Shown here one piece after another: positions 1-8,591 of a DNA stretch of 36,999 nt (position 1 is the stretch's first letter; each line of letters opens with the position of its first letter). The notes under the pieces are model-generated. The model had not been told where the DNA came from and ran no database searches. It saw nothing but the letters and a program-made list of their open reading frames with translations. A program made the translations under genes and the position numbers. The stretch lies in contig CAKPDW010000006.1 of the NCBI GenBank assembly GCA_934149115.1, forward strand, positions 1 through 36,999. Direction: 5' to 3'. The DNA comes from an uncultured Clostridia bacterium. GTDB taxonomy: Bacteria > Bacillota > Clostridia > TANB77 > CAG-508.

Positions 1-252
1 GTTACTCTAAGAGGAATAGATGCAATAATCTTTACAGGTGGAATCGGAGAAAACCAAATTAATATAAGAAAGAAAATTTGTGAAGACTTAGAATGGATGG
101 GCGTAAAAATTGATTTAGATAAAAATAATGTAAGAGGAGCTGAAACAAAGATTTCTAGTGATGATTCTAAAGTTGCAGTTTACATTATACCAACAGATGA
201 AGAAATGGTAATTGCAAGAGATACAAAAAGATTAGTAGAAGAAAATGCATAA
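1..252 (+). CDS. ackA: Acetate kinase, C-terminal fragment (cut by window start)
   Basis: Frame 1 is open from the first base to a TAA at 250-252 and encodes the last 83 residues of an acetate kinase. The fragment contains the TGGIGEN motif near its start, part of the nucleotide-binding region of the ASKHA fold, and ends with a PTDEEMVIARD segment that carries the conserved C-terminal Glu of the family. The enzyme interconverts acetyl phosphate plus ADP with acetate plus ATP in the cytoplasm. The fragment aligns closely with the ends of the next two genes, so it is the first of at least three tandem paralogues. Its start and N-terminal active-site half lie outside the window, so it cannot be said whether the gene is intact. 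No phosphotransacetylase gene is visible. Confidence 0.93.
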   Translation, partial: VTLRGIDAIIFTGGIGENQINIRKKICEDLEWMGVKIDLDKNNVRGAETKISSDDSKVAVYIIPTDEEMVIARDTKRLVEENA

Positions 253-262
253 AAAAGATTAT

Positions 263-327
263 AAGACACAGTTTTACCCCTTTTTTGATAATACTAATCC
301 GTGAATAGTGTATGTCTGTGTTTTTAA
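263..327 (+). terminator. Possible weak terminator between acetate kinase copies 1 and 2
   Basis: A 9-bp arm at 263-271 (AAGACACAG) can pair with CTGTGTTTT at 316-324 with one G-U pair. The second arm runs into a short T stretch. The loop is about 44 nt, long for an intrinsic terminator, so this is a weak call. The 148-bp gap also holds TATAAT at 334-339 without a good -35, and a strong ribosome binding site (AAAGGAGGA, 384-392) for the next gene. Confidence 0.3.
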
Positions 328-399
328 TACTTTTATAATATCAAGGTATAAAATAGTTTTACTATAAATACTATAAAAATATTAAAGGAGGAATGATTT

Positions 400-1590
400 A
401 TGAAAGTCTTAGTTTTAAACTGTGGGAGCTCATCATTAAAATGTCAATTAATAGACATGGAAAAAAAGGAAAGAATAATGAAAGGACATTATGATAGAAT
501 TGGTGGTTCACGTTCATCATTAAGATTTAATGTGAGAGGAAACAAAACTGTCATAGAGCACCCAGCAAGAGATTTTGATGAAGCAATTGAAGAAATTCTA
601 AATTTACTAACAAATGATGAATATAAAGTTATAGATAGTCTTTCAGAAATTGGAGCAGTAGGACATAGAATAGTACACGGAGGGGAAAAATTTAAAACAT
701 CAGCAGTTATTAATGAAGATGTAATTAAAGCAATAGAAGAATGTATAACACTTGCACCATTACATAATCCAGCAGGATTAGCAGGTATTAGAGCATGTCA
801 AAGATTATTACCAAATGTACCAATGGTTGCTGTATTTGATACATCATTTCACCAAACAATGCCTGAAAAAGCATATATATACCAATTACCATATAAATAT
901 TATGAAGATTATAGAATAAGAAAATATGGATTTCATGGTATATCACATAGATATGTTGCTGAAAGAATAGCAGAAATAAAAGAAAGAGATGATTTAAAAG
1001 TAATAAATTGTCATTTAGGACAAGGGGCGTCATTATGTGCAATAAAAGATGGAAAATCAATAGATACAACAATGGGATTAACTCCTCTTGCAGGCGTACC
1101 AATGGGAACAAGATGTGGAGATGTAGATCCATCAATTATTCCTACTGTAATGAAATTATATAATATTCAACCAGATGAAATGTTAAGAATAATGAATAAG
1201 GAATCTGGTGCATGGGGAGTATCTGGAGTATCAACAGATTTCAGAGATATAGAAAGAACAGCAGCTGAAGGAGATGAAAGATCAATATTAGCTCTTGAAA
1301 GTAGAGCATATATCATAGCTCAATATATTGCAAAATTTATTGTTACATTAAATGGCGTTGATGTAATAACATTTGCTGGTGGAATCGGAGAAAATGGATT
1401 TGAAGAAAGGGAGAGAATCTGTAATTATTTAGAATGTTTTGGAGTTAAACTTGATAAAGAAAAAAATCTAATAAGAGGAAAAGAAGCAAAAATTTCAACA
1501 GAGGATTCAAAAATTGAGGTACACATAGTTCCAACAAATGAAGAAATTATAATTGCTCAAGATGCATATGAGTTAACGAAAAAACAATAA
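400..1590 (+). CDS. ackA: Acetate kinase, tandem copy 2
   Basis: This is a full-length acetate kinase of 396 residues, the usual length. It forms ATP from acetyl phosphate in the cytoplasm. Visible signatures are NCGSSSLK at 7-14 (Asn7), GHRIVHGGE with the substrate Arg, FDTSFHQTMP with the catalytic Asp, YGFHGISH with the active-site His, MGTRCGDVDP with the second Arg, TFAGGIGEN near the C-terminus, and TNEE with the late Glu. One position is unusual: the phosphate-site motif normally LGNG reads LGQG (Gln208). The same change occurs in the next copy. The start is set by AAAGGAGGA 7 nt upstream. The gene lies 23 nt before copy 3, so the two are probably co-transcribed. All other catalytic residues I can place are present, so activity is likely. 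A preference for another short-chain acyl phosphate cannot be excluded. Confidence 0.96.
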   Translation: MKVLVLNCGSSSLKCQLIDMEKKERIMKGHYDRIGGSRSSLRFNVRGNKTVIEHPARDFDEAIEEILNLLTNDEYKVIDSLSEIGAVGHRIVHGGEKFKTSAVINEDVIKAIEECITLAPLHNPAGLAGIRACQRLLPNVPMVAVFDTSFHQTMPEKAYIYQLPYKYYEDYRIRKYGFHGISHRYVAERIAEIKERDDLKVINCHLGQGASLCAIKDGKSIDTTMGLTPLAGVPMGTRCGDVDPSIIPTVMKLYNIQPDEMLRIMNKESGAWGVSGVSTDFRDIERTAAEGDERSILALESRAYIIAQYIAKFIVTLNGVDVITFAGGIGENGFEERERICNYLECFGVKLDKEKNLIRGKEAKISTEDSKIEVHIVPTNEEIIIAQDAYELTKKQ

Positions 1591-1613
1591 AACATAGACG
1601 AAAGGATAAAAAT

Positions 1614-2804
1614 ATGAAAATATTAGTTTTAAATTGTGGAAGTTCATCATTAAAATTTCAACTTATAAATACAGAAAATAATGAAATAATGACAAAAGGA
1701 AATTTTGAAAGAATAGGAGGAATGAAAACTACTCTTAAGTTAAATGTCAGAGGAAATAAAGAAGAATTATTACACATTGCAAGAGATTATGATGAAGCAA
1801 TTGAATTTGTTTTGGAAGTGTTATTAAAACCAGAATATAATTTAATAAGTTCATTAGATGAGATTAGTAGTGTAGGACATAGAATTGTTCATGGAGGAGA
1901 AAAGTTTAGCAAATCAGTTATTATAGATGATGAAGTAATATCAGAAATAGAGAAATGTACTGATTTAGCACCATTACACAATCCAGCAGGTGTTGCAGGT
2001 ATAAAAGCAGCTCAAAAAGCATTACCAAATGTACCAATGGTTGCAGTATTTGATACAGCATTTCATCAAACAATGCCAGCAAAAGCTTATATATATCAAA
2101 TTCCATATAGATATTATACAAGTTATAAAATTCGTAAATATGGATTTCATGGAACAAGTCATAAATATGTAGCAATGAGAGTAGCACAGTTAGAAAATAA
2201 ACAAGATTTAAAACTAATAAACTGTCATTTAGGACAAGGAGCGTCTATATGTGCAGTAAAAAATGGAGAATCAATAGATACATCTATGGGATTAACACCA
2301 CTAGCTGGAATTCCAATGGCAACAAGATGTGGAGACATAGATCCAGCAATAATTCCATATGTGATGAAAAAAGATAATTTGCAACCAGAAGATATAGAAG
2401 AAATATTAAATAAGCAATCAGGAGCATGGGGAGTATCTGGAGTTTCATCAGATTATAGAGATATAGAAGATGGTTATAAAATGAAAGATCAAAGATCTAT
2501 ATTAACATTAGATAGTCAAGCATATAAAATTGCTCAATATATTGGTCAATATATAATTTCTCTTGGTGGATTAGATGTTTTAACATTTGCAGGTGGTGTA
2601 GGAGAAAACGGAATTGAAACAAGAGAAAGAGTTTGCAAATATTTAGAGCCATTAGGAATTAAGATAGATAAAGAATTAAACAATGTAAAAGGAAAAGAAA
2701 GAAAAATTAGTACAGAAGATTCTAAAGTTGCGATATATATAATACCGACAAATGAGGAATTAATGATTGCAAAAGAAACAGAAGAATTAGTTAAGAATTT
2801 ATAA
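1614..2804 (+). CDS. ackA: Acetate kinase, tandem copy 3
   Basis: This is a second complete acetate kinase of 396 residues, collinear with the preceding gene without gaps at the main motifs. It has NCGSSSLK (7-14), GHRIVHGGE, FDTAFHQTMP, YGFHGTSH, TRCGDIDP, TFAGGVGEN and TNEE. Like copy 2 it has Gln208 in the LGxG motif. It differs at many non-catalytic positions, for example MATR where copy 2 has MGTR, so the duplication is not recent. An AAAGGA ribosome binding site at 1601-1606 precedes the ATG. The gene ends inside the left arm of a 25-bp inverted repeat and faces the convergent rqcH gene. Why the organism keeps three copies is not evident from the sequence; dosage or different acyl substrates are possible. 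Confidence 0.96.
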   Translation: MKILVLNCGSSSLKFQLINTENNEIMTKGNFERIGGMKTTLKLNVRGNKEELLHIARDYDEAIEFVLEVLLKPEYNLISSLDEISSVGHRIVHGGEKFSKSVIIDDEVISEIEKCTDLAPLHNPAGVAGIKAAQKALPNVPMVAVFDTAFHQTMPAKAYIYQIPYRYYTSYKIRKYGFHGTSHKYVAMRVAQLENKQDLKLINCHLGQGASICAVKNGESIDTSMGLTPLAGIPMATRCGDIDPAIIPYVMKKDNLQPEDIEEILNKQSGAWGVSGVSSDYRDIEDGYKMKDQRSILTLDSQAYKIAQYIGQYIISLGGLDVLTFAGGVGENGIETRERVCKYLEPLGIKIDKELNNVKGKERKISTEDSKVAIYIIPTNEELMIAKETEELVKNL

Positions 2805-2863
2805 GTTGTTACAGGGACGTTCTTTTTGACAAGTTTTCAAAAAGAATGTTCCTATGACAACTT
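2803..2863. repeat. 25-bp inverted repeat between convergent ackA and rqcH; GGGACG-type hairpin
   Basis: The arms at 2803-2827 and 2839-2863 pair over 25 positions with only G-U or A-C-type transitions interrupting, around an 11-nt loop. The T-run inside the left arm and A-run inside the right arm put U-rich tracts within the stem. It could terminate transcription from both convergent genes. The core GGGACGTTCT resembles GGGACGGTTCT in the hairpin at 25081-25158, which suggests a dispersed intergenic repeat rather than a plain terminator. Confidence 0.75.
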
Positions 2864-2872
2864 TCATAATAT

Positions 2873-4543
2873 TTATGGAACAATAATTGTTTTATAATTG
2901 GTATAATTAACCATACCAGTTTTCCCACTATGATGTTTTTTTACGTATTTGATATAAGTATAATCAACAGATACATTTTTTTCTAGAGATGCTCTAGAAT
3001 TTTGTTTTGCAAGTAATGCACATTTAAAAATCGTATCACTGTCAGGATTTTTTCCATTAGTTTTTAAAATAACATGTGCACCATGAAAATCTTGAGCATG
3101 AAACCATAAATCAGATTTGTCAGCAAAATGGAAAGTTAAATAATCATTTTGTTTATTATTTTTTCCAATGTATACATCATATTTATTAATAATTATTTTA
3201 TTAAGATTATTTGTAAGATTTTTATCAGGACTTATTTTCTGAAATGATTTATAATTATATTTTTTCATTAAAACATTTTCAGAAAATTCATTATGTATTT
3301 CTTCAATATCTTCAATAGTTTTTGCATTAGAAACTGAATAAATAATACTTTCAATATATTCTAATTCAAGTTCTGTTTCTTTTTTTTGAACAGTAACAAC
3401 AGCTAAAGTATTTTTAAGTTTGTTATATTTTTTAAAAAATCTTTCAGCATTTTTACTATAAGAAATAGAAGTATTAAGAGGAATATCAATTAAATTGTTG
3501 TTATCATAATAATTTTCTAATGTAATAGAAGATTGTGCAAAATTTTCGTGATATTTATAAAGATTTGCAGTCAAAAGTTCACCATATAATTTATATTTTT
3601 CCATATCATTACATGAAGTTAATTTTTGGTTTATGTTTTCAAGTTTTTTTGACGATTTTTTTAAAGCGGCAAGAATTGATTTTGACAATTCAGATTTAGC
3701 TGACATAAATTTATTTTGGATTTCTTTGTCATGATAAAATGTATCAATAAATTCATTTAAAGAAATTTCACTTGTTCCAAGTTCAACAGTAAAATCTTTA
3801 TCTATTTTTTTAAAGCAAATATTATCAGTTCCAAAATTATCAATTAATTTTTTTATATAATCATAAATTTCTTTTAAATCATTAATATCTTTAGAATCAT
3901 CTTCAATTCCTAAATTGTTCAATATGTTTGTAATAAACACAGATGTGAATCCAGTGAAAAGTGAAGGTATAAATTTTGATAGTGGTTCATATTTCTGAGA
4001 AGATAATAAAGAATAAAAATCATCAAAATTATTTAATTCTAAAAAAGAATTTTTAGAAGATTTAGGTGAAATATAAAATCTTGCAGGGAATATTTCTCTA
4101 TCTGATGTAATAATATGTTTTAAAGAATCAATAATAAATCCTTTGTGATTTAGTAAAATTATATTGCTACGTCTACCCATAAGTTCTATAACTAATCTAA
4201 AACTAACTGTATCTTTAAGTTCATTACTTCCTTCAAAATCAATAAAAATAATTCTATCCAAATCAACACTTTCAATATTTGTGATTCTGCTACTAGTTAG
4301 GTATTTACGAAGTAGCATACAAAAATTAAGAGCATTAGTTGGATTGGGTTTTAAAAAATTTGTTAAACAAAGTCTATAATAATCTGGATGAATACAAATA
4401 TTGAATAAATAATTATTTGAATTATACAAATTAAAAACAACCTCTGTTTTATTAGGTTGTAAAACTTTATTAACTCGTGCACCAATTAGTTTGTTTTGGA
4501 AATCTTTAACAAGTGCTTTTACAATAATACCATCAAATGCCAT
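2873..4543 (-). CDS. rqcH: NFACT family protein (Rqc2/RqcH homologue), ribosome-associated quality control
   Basis: This 556-residue protein has the NFACT layout: an N-terminal NFACT-N domain (about 1-200), a central helical coiled-coil part (about 270-420) and a C-terminal NFACT-R domain (about 450-550). RqcH binds stalled 50S subunits carrying peptidyl-tRNA and recruits tRNA-Ala to add C-terminal alanine tails that mark the nascent chain for degradation. The Asp-Arg pair typical of active members is seen at 96-97. The NFACT-R part shows GKNNKQNDYLT and DLWFHAQDFHGAHVIL. Length matches B. subtilis RqcH (about 570). An AGAAAGGAG ribosome binding site precedes the ATG. Older annotations call this family fibronectin-binding protein A; the Asp-Arg pair favours the quality-control role. 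It is transcribed divergently from the TPR gene. Confidence 0.93.
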   Translation of the reverse strand: MAFDGIIVKALVKDFQNKLIGARVNKVLQPNKTEVVFNLYNSNNYLFNICIHPDYYRLCLTNFLKPNPTNALNFCMLLRKYLTSSRITNIESVDLDRIIFIDFEGSNELKDTVSFRLVIELMGRRSNIILLNHKGFIIDSLKHIITSDREIFPARFYISPKSSKNSFLELNNFDDFYSLLSSQKYEPLSKFIPSLFTGFTSVFITNILNNLGIEDDSKDINDLKEIYDYIKKLIDNFGTDNICFKKIDKDFTVELGTSEISLNEFIDTFYHDKEIQNKFMSAKSELSKSILAALKKSSKKLENINQKLTSCNDMEKYKLYGELLTANLYKYHENFAQSSITLENYYDNNNLIDIPLNTSISYSKNAERFFKKYNKLKNTLAVVTVQKKETELELEYIESIIYSVSNAKTIEDIEEIHNEFSENVLMKKYNYKSFQKISPDKNLTNNLNKIIINKYDVYIGKNNKQNDYLTFHFADKSDLWFHAQDFHGAHVILKTNGKNPDSDTIFKCALLAKQNSRASLEKNVSVDYTYIKYVKKHHSGKTGMVNYTNYKTIIVP

Positions 4544-4616
4544 ATATAGCTCCTTTCTATAAATAATAATATAGTAATTTATTAATCAAAAGTCAATGCT
4601 TATTTTAAAATATAAC

Positions 4617-4645
4617 TTGTTTTAGAAAAATGCATATGTTATAAT
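4617..4645 (+). promoter_or_regulatory. SigA-type promoter for the TPR-dpaA-uppP-folD run
   Basis: TTGTTT at 4617-4622 is followed by a 17-bp spacer and a perfect TATAAT at 4640-4645, with an extended -10 TG one base upstream. It lies about 75 bp before the TPR gene start. Confidence 0.65.
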
Positions 4646-4718
4646 TACACCGATGAAAGAGAGAAAATAAAGAAAAGTCAATGTAATAAAATGTTAAATA
4701 TAGGGGTGAAAAGAAAAA

Positions 4719-5966
4719 ATGTTAATTGAAAAATTTGCATTTAATATTTTAGCATTTTCTTTGTTTATAATAATTTTTGCAAAATTAATAAAAAAAAATG
4801 ATACAAATTATGTGTGTGTGTTAGTATTAGAAGCAATAGGAATAGCAATAAATTTTTTGGATTTATTAGTAGGTTCGATATTTTCATCAGGCATACTAAA
4901 AGTTCTAATGTATGGAATATCTATAATATTGCCAATAGTAGTAATTGTTTTTGAATATGCTGGAAATAATTTTTCAGAAACAGTTGCGATAATATGGGCC
5001 AAATATCTGTTATTATTTGGAAAAAGAAAAAAAGCAAAAGCAGTATTATTAAGTTTAATAGAGAAATATCCAGATACGTATAAAGGTCATATAGAATTAG
5101 CAAAGATATATGAAAAAGAAGGTGGAACAAGAAAAGCAATAGATGAATATGTAAAAGCAGTAGATTCTAATAAGCGTGATTATGATTCATATTATAAAAT
5201 AGCTGAATTATTGATGAACTTAGGAAAAAAAGATGAAGCAATAACAATGCTAGGAAATTTATTGGAAAATAAGGCTGATTATTACGAAGCTTCACTCTTG
5301 TTAGGAGAATTGCTTTGTGAACAAGAAAGATTTAAAGAAGCGGTAAGCATATATCAAGATGCAATTAAATATAGACCAGAAGATTTTGAATTATACTATA
5401 GCTTAGGAATTGCCTATACAAGACTTAATGATTTTTCAAGTGCAAAAGAGGCATACGAAAAAGCAGCAGATATAAATCATAAATTATACGGTGCAAAATA
5501 CAATTTAGCACAAATATCATTGATGGAAGAAGATCTAGATGAAGCAGAAAAATATTTTGCAGATTGTTTATTATCAGAAGAATTAGAAGCAAAGGCATAT
5601 TATCAATTATCAAAAATTAGTATGGTAAAAAGAGATAAAGATAAAGCAATTTTATTTGCAAATAAAGCAATAGAAATAGATGAATCATACTTAAATATAA
5701 TAGCAAATGATAAAGCACTTGAACCTATAAAACAATACTTAGCTGTTTCAGTAAAAATGGAAGAAAAAGTAGTAAAAAAACCAGAAAAAAGAGATGAAGA
5801 AATTCAAAAGTATTTAGAAGAAACAGTAAAATTAATTAAAGGTATGAATGAAAATGAAATAAAAAATAGGGCTATTCAAAAAGTAGACCAAATTTTTATG
5901 CAAGAAGAAATGAAAAAACAAGAAAATTCAAAAGAAAAAGAAGAAATACAAAAGGAAAAAATTTAA
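4719..5966 (+). CDS. Membrane-anchored tetratricopeptide repeat protein
   Basis: This is a 415-residue protein with two parts. Residues 1-80 form about three hydrophobic membrane segments (roughly 6-24, 31-55 and 60-80). From about residue 97 to 330 there is a series of TPR units, recognisable by repeated patterns such as YKGHIELAKIYEKEGGTRKA, YYKIAELLMNLGKKDEA and LYYSLGIAYTRLNDFSSA. The last 70 residues are a highly charged Lys/Glu tail likely to form a coiled coil. TPR arrays bind partner proteins, so it probably acts as a scaffold on the cytoplasmic face of the membrane; the partner is unknown. The start has a GGGGTG ribosome binding site (4702-4708). It is the first gene after a good promoter and lies 19 nt before dpaA, so the sporulation gene may be read from the same transcript. 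Confidence 0.85.
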   Translation: MLIEKFAFNILAFSLFIIIFAKLIKKNDTNYVCVLVLEAIGIAINFLDLLVGSIFSSGILKVLMYGISIILPIVVIVFEYAGNNFSETVAIIWAKYLLLFGKRKKAKAVLLSLIEKYPDTYKGHIELAKIYEKEGGTRKAIDEYVKAVDSNKRDYDSYYKIAELLMNLGKKDEAITMLGNLLENKADYYEASLLLGELLCEQERFKEAVSIYQDAIKYRPEDFELYYSLGIAYTRLNDFSSAKEAYEKAADINHKLYGAKYNLAQISLMEEDLDEAEKYFADCLLSEELEAKAYYQLSKISMVKRDKDKAILFANKAIEIDESYLNIIANDKALEPIKQYLAVSVKMEEKVVKKPEKRDEEIQKYLEETVKLIKGMNENEIKNRAIQKVDQIFMQEEMKKQENSKEKEEIQKEKI

Positions 5967-5985
5967 GAGAAAAGGAGATAAAAAT

Positions 5986-6861
5986 ATGTATAAAACAATA
6001 TCCGTAATTGGAGGAGATTTAAGAATAGTCAATCTAATTGAACTATTAGCAAAAGATGACTTTTTAGTATATACATATGGACTAGAGAACTCAGAAGATA
6101 TAATTGAAAGTGAAAATATTAAAAGATGTGCAAGTATTCAAGAACTAATAGGAAGTTCGGAGATTATTTTAGGGCCTGTACCTATGACAAACGATTCAAA
6201 AAATATAAGTGCACCTTTTTCAGACGAAAAAATACCAATAGATGAAATAATAACAGAGATGTCAAATAAAAACAAAATATTTATAGCAGGAAAACTTACA
6301 GAAAAAGTAACAACAAAATTACAAGAAGGAAACATAAAGTATATTGATTTATTAAAAAGAGAGGAACTAGTAGTATTAAATACAATAGCAACAGCAGAAG
6401 GAACAATTCAAATAGCAATGGAAAATACACAAAGAACAATTCATGGTAGTAATTTATTAATAATGGGATTTGGTAGAGTTGGAAAAGTACTTGCAAAAAT
6501 GATGAATGGAATAGGAGCAAAAGTATCATGTGAGGCCAGAAAAGACTCAGATATAGCATGGATAAAAGCATATGGATACAATCCAATACATCTAAGTGAT
6601 TTAGATGGCGAATTAGATAAATATGACATAATAATAAATACGATACCATTCCAAATACTAGATGAAAATAGATTAAAAAATGTAAAAAAAGAATGTACAA
6701 TAATTGATTTGTCATCAAATCCTGGTGGTGTTGACAGAAATGCAGCAAGAAGATTAGGCTTAAAATTGATATGGGCACTTTCTTTACCAGGTAGAGTAGC
6801 CCCAATGACATCAGCTGAATTTATACAAGAGACTTTATATCATATATTAAAAGAAATATAA
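5986..6861 (+). CDS. dpaA: Dipicolinate synthase subunit A
   Basis: This 291-residue protein matches DpaA (SpoVFA, about 297 residues). With DpaB it turns the dihydrodipicolinate-pathway intermediate into dipicolinic acid, the calcium-chelating compound of the spore core. It is normally made in the mother cell late in sporulation. The N-terminal domain starts TISVIGGDLR. A conserved NTIATAEGTIQIAMENT stretch (132-148) precedes the Rossmann NAD(P) site GFGRVG at 161-166. An AAAGGAG ribosome binding site lies just upstream. The usual partner dpaB does not follow; the next gene is uppP. No dedicated SigK-type promoter fits in the 19-nt gap, so any sporulation promoter would have to be inside the TPR gene. 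The presence of dpaA is strong evidence that the organism makes endospores. Confidence 0.93.
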   Translation: MYKTISVIGGDLRIVNLIELLAKDDFLVYTYGLENSEDIIESENIKRCASIQELIGSSEIILGPVPMTNDSKNISAPFSDEKIPIDEIITEMSNKNKIFIAGKLTEKVTTKLQEGNIKYIDLLKREELVVLNTIATAEGTIQIAMENTQRTIHGSNLLIMGFGRVGKVLAKMMNGIGAKVSCEARKDSDIAWIKAYGYNPIHLSDLDGELDKYDIIINTIPFQILDENRLKNVKKECTIIDLSSNPGGVDRNAARRLGLKLIWALSLPGRVAPMTSAEFIQETLYHILKEI

Positions 6862-6879
6862 CAAAGGAGAAATTTTAAA

Positions 6880-7677
6880 ATGGTAGAAATTATAGAAGCA
6901 ATAACTTTAGGAATTGTGCAAGGATTAACAGAATTATTACCAGTATCTAGTTCTGCGCATTTATATTTATTATCAGAATTCTTTTTTGATTGGAAAATAT
7001 CAGATTCATTTGATATAGCATTACATTTTGGTACATTATTAGCAATATGCATATTTTTCTTTAAAGATTGGATAAATCTTATAAAAGGTGGATTTAATAA
7101 AGTATTTAAGAAAGAAGATTCAACAGAAGGACGAATATTTTGGTATATTGTTGCAGCAACGATACCAGCAGGAATTATAGGAATTATATTTGAACATTAT
7201 CTAGAAAGCTATTTAACACAACCATTAATAGTGGCTACAGCATTAATTGTAATGGGAATATTATTATATGTTGTTGATAAAAAATCAAAATCAGAAGTAT
7301 CATATGAAAATATGACATTTAAACAAGCATTTTTAATAGGAATATCACAGGTATTAGCTTTTATTCCAGGTGTTTCAAGGTCTGGAGCTACAATAACAGT
7401 AGGTAGAGCATTAAAAGTTGATAGAGAAAGTGTTGCAAAATATACATTTTTATTATCAACACCAATTGTATTTGCAGCAACAGTGTTGAAAATATTTGAC
7501 TTTCAATTTTCAATTGCTTTTTTTGCAGGAGTAATTTCAAGCTTTTTAGTAGGATTAGCAGTAATCAAATTTTTGATGGAATTTATAAAGAAAAGAAGTT
7601 TCAAAGTTTTTGCAATATATAGAGTGATATTAGGAATAGTTGTTTATATTACTTTTTTTGCAAGAATGATGCACTAA
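6880..7677 (+). CDS. uppP: Undecaprenyl-diphosphatase (UppP/BacA)
   Basis: This 265-residue polytopic membrane protein removes one phosphate from undecaprenyl pyrophosphate, recycling the lipid carrier for peptidoglycan and teichoic acid synthesis. High expression of the family gives bacitracin resistance. Both family signatures are present: ELLPVSSSAHL at 18-28 and PGVSRSGAT at 163-171, which carries the catalytic Arg/Ser. About eight hydrophobic segments can be seen. The length equals the family norm. An AAAGGAG ribosome binding site precedes the ATG, 18 nt after dpaA, so it is in the same operon. In the first motif Ala replaces the more common Gly (SSSAH for SSxGH), a change I believe is tolerated in clostridial members. 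Confidence 0.95.
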   Translation: MVEIIEAITLGIVQGLTELLPVSSSAHLYLLSEFFFDWKISDSFDIALHFGTLLAICIFFFKDWINLIKGGFNKVFKKEDSTEGRIFWYIVAATIPAGIIGIIFEHYLESYLTQPLIVATALIVMGILLYVVDKKSKSEVSYENMTFKQAFLIGISQVLAFIPGVSRSGATITVGRALKVDRESVAKYTFLLSTPIVFAATVLKIFDFQFSIAFFAGVISSFLVGLAVIKFLMEFIKKRSFKVFAIYRVILGIVVYITFFARMMH

Positions 7678-7698
7678 ATAAATATATGAGGAGTTAAT

Positions 7699-8544
7699 AT
7701 GGAAATAATTGATGGAAAAAAATTAGCTAAGAAAACAAGAGAAAGTTTAAAAAGCGAAGTTGAAGAACTAAAAAGTGAAGGAATAATACCAAAATTAGCA
7801 GTAATAATGGTAGGAAATAATAGTGCTTCACAAATCTATGTTAGAAATAAAAGCAGAGCATGTGATGAAGTCGGAATAGAGTTTGAAGAACATTTATTAC
7901 CAGATACAACTACACAACAAGAATTGATAGATTTAATTGAAAAATTAAATAATAATAAAAATATAAATGGAATATTATTGCAAAGTCCGATACCAGAAGG
8001 CTTAGATATAAATGAAGCATTTAGAAAAATAGCACCAGAAAAAGATGTAGATGGATTTCACCCAATTAATGTTGGAAAACTAGTTTTAGGTCAAGACACA
8101 TTTGTTTCATGTACACCATATGGAATAATGAGAATGTTTGAAGAATATAATATTGATTTAGAAGGAAAAAATGCTGTAGTAATAGGAAGAAGTAATATTG
8201 TTGGAAAACCAATGAGCCAATGTTTACTAAATAACAATGCAACAGTAACAATATGTCACTCAAGAACACAAAATTTATCAGAGATTACAAAAAATGCTGA
8301 TATATTAGTTTCAGCTATAGGAAAACCTGAATTCGTAAAAGCTGATATGGTAAAAGATGGTGTTGTTGTAATAGATGTTGGAATTAACAGAACAGAAGAA
8401 GGAAAGCTTAAAGGGGATGTTGATTTTGAAAATGTAAGTAAAAAAGCAAGTTATATTACTCCAGTTCCAGGAGGAGTTGGACCAATGACTATAGCAATGC
8501 TTATGAATAATGTTGTTAAAGCAACAAAAAATCAAAATAAATAA
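7699..8544 (+). CDS. folD: Bifunctional methylenetetrahydrofolate dehydrogenase/cyclohydrolase
   Basis: FolD converts 5,10-methylene-THF to 5,10-methenyl-THF with NAD(P) and then to 10-formyl-THF, supplying one-carbon units for purines and formyl-Met-tRNA. The 281-residue length is typical. Motifs visible are YVRNKSRAC (47-55, with catalytic Lys51), LLQSPIPEGL, DVDGFHPINVGKL (about 116-128), the nucleotide-binding VIGRSNIVGKPM (161-172) and the C-terminal TPVPGGVGPMT. The usual PCTP signature reads SCTP here. A GAGG ribosome binding site is 8 nt upstream of the ATG. It sits in the run from the TPR gene to dprA, 21 nt after uppP. Confidence 0.97.
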   Translation: MEIIDGKKLAKKTRESLKSEVEELKSEGIIPKLAVIMVGNNSASQIYVRNKSRACDEVGIEFEEHLLPDTTTQQELIDLIEKLNNNKNINGILLQSPIPEGLDINEAFRKIAPEKDVDGFHPINVGKLVLGQDTFVSCTPYGIMRMFEEYNIDLEGKNAVVIGRSNIVGKPMSQCLLNNNATVTICHSRTQNLSEITKNADILVSAIGKPEFVKADMVKDGVVVIDVGINRTEEGKLKGDVDFENVSKKASYITPVPGGVGPMTIAMLMNNVVKATKNQNK

Positions 8545-8591
8545 TAAAAAATATGATTGAGGGCAAAATCAAAAAAGAAAGAAGATGAGAC

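Noticed and set aside
6296..6811. 171-codon open frame on the minus strand inside dpaA
   Set aside because: It is antisense to a clear gene, has Leu/Phe/His-rich low-complexity translation typical of shadow frames in A-rich genes, and no ribosome binding site.
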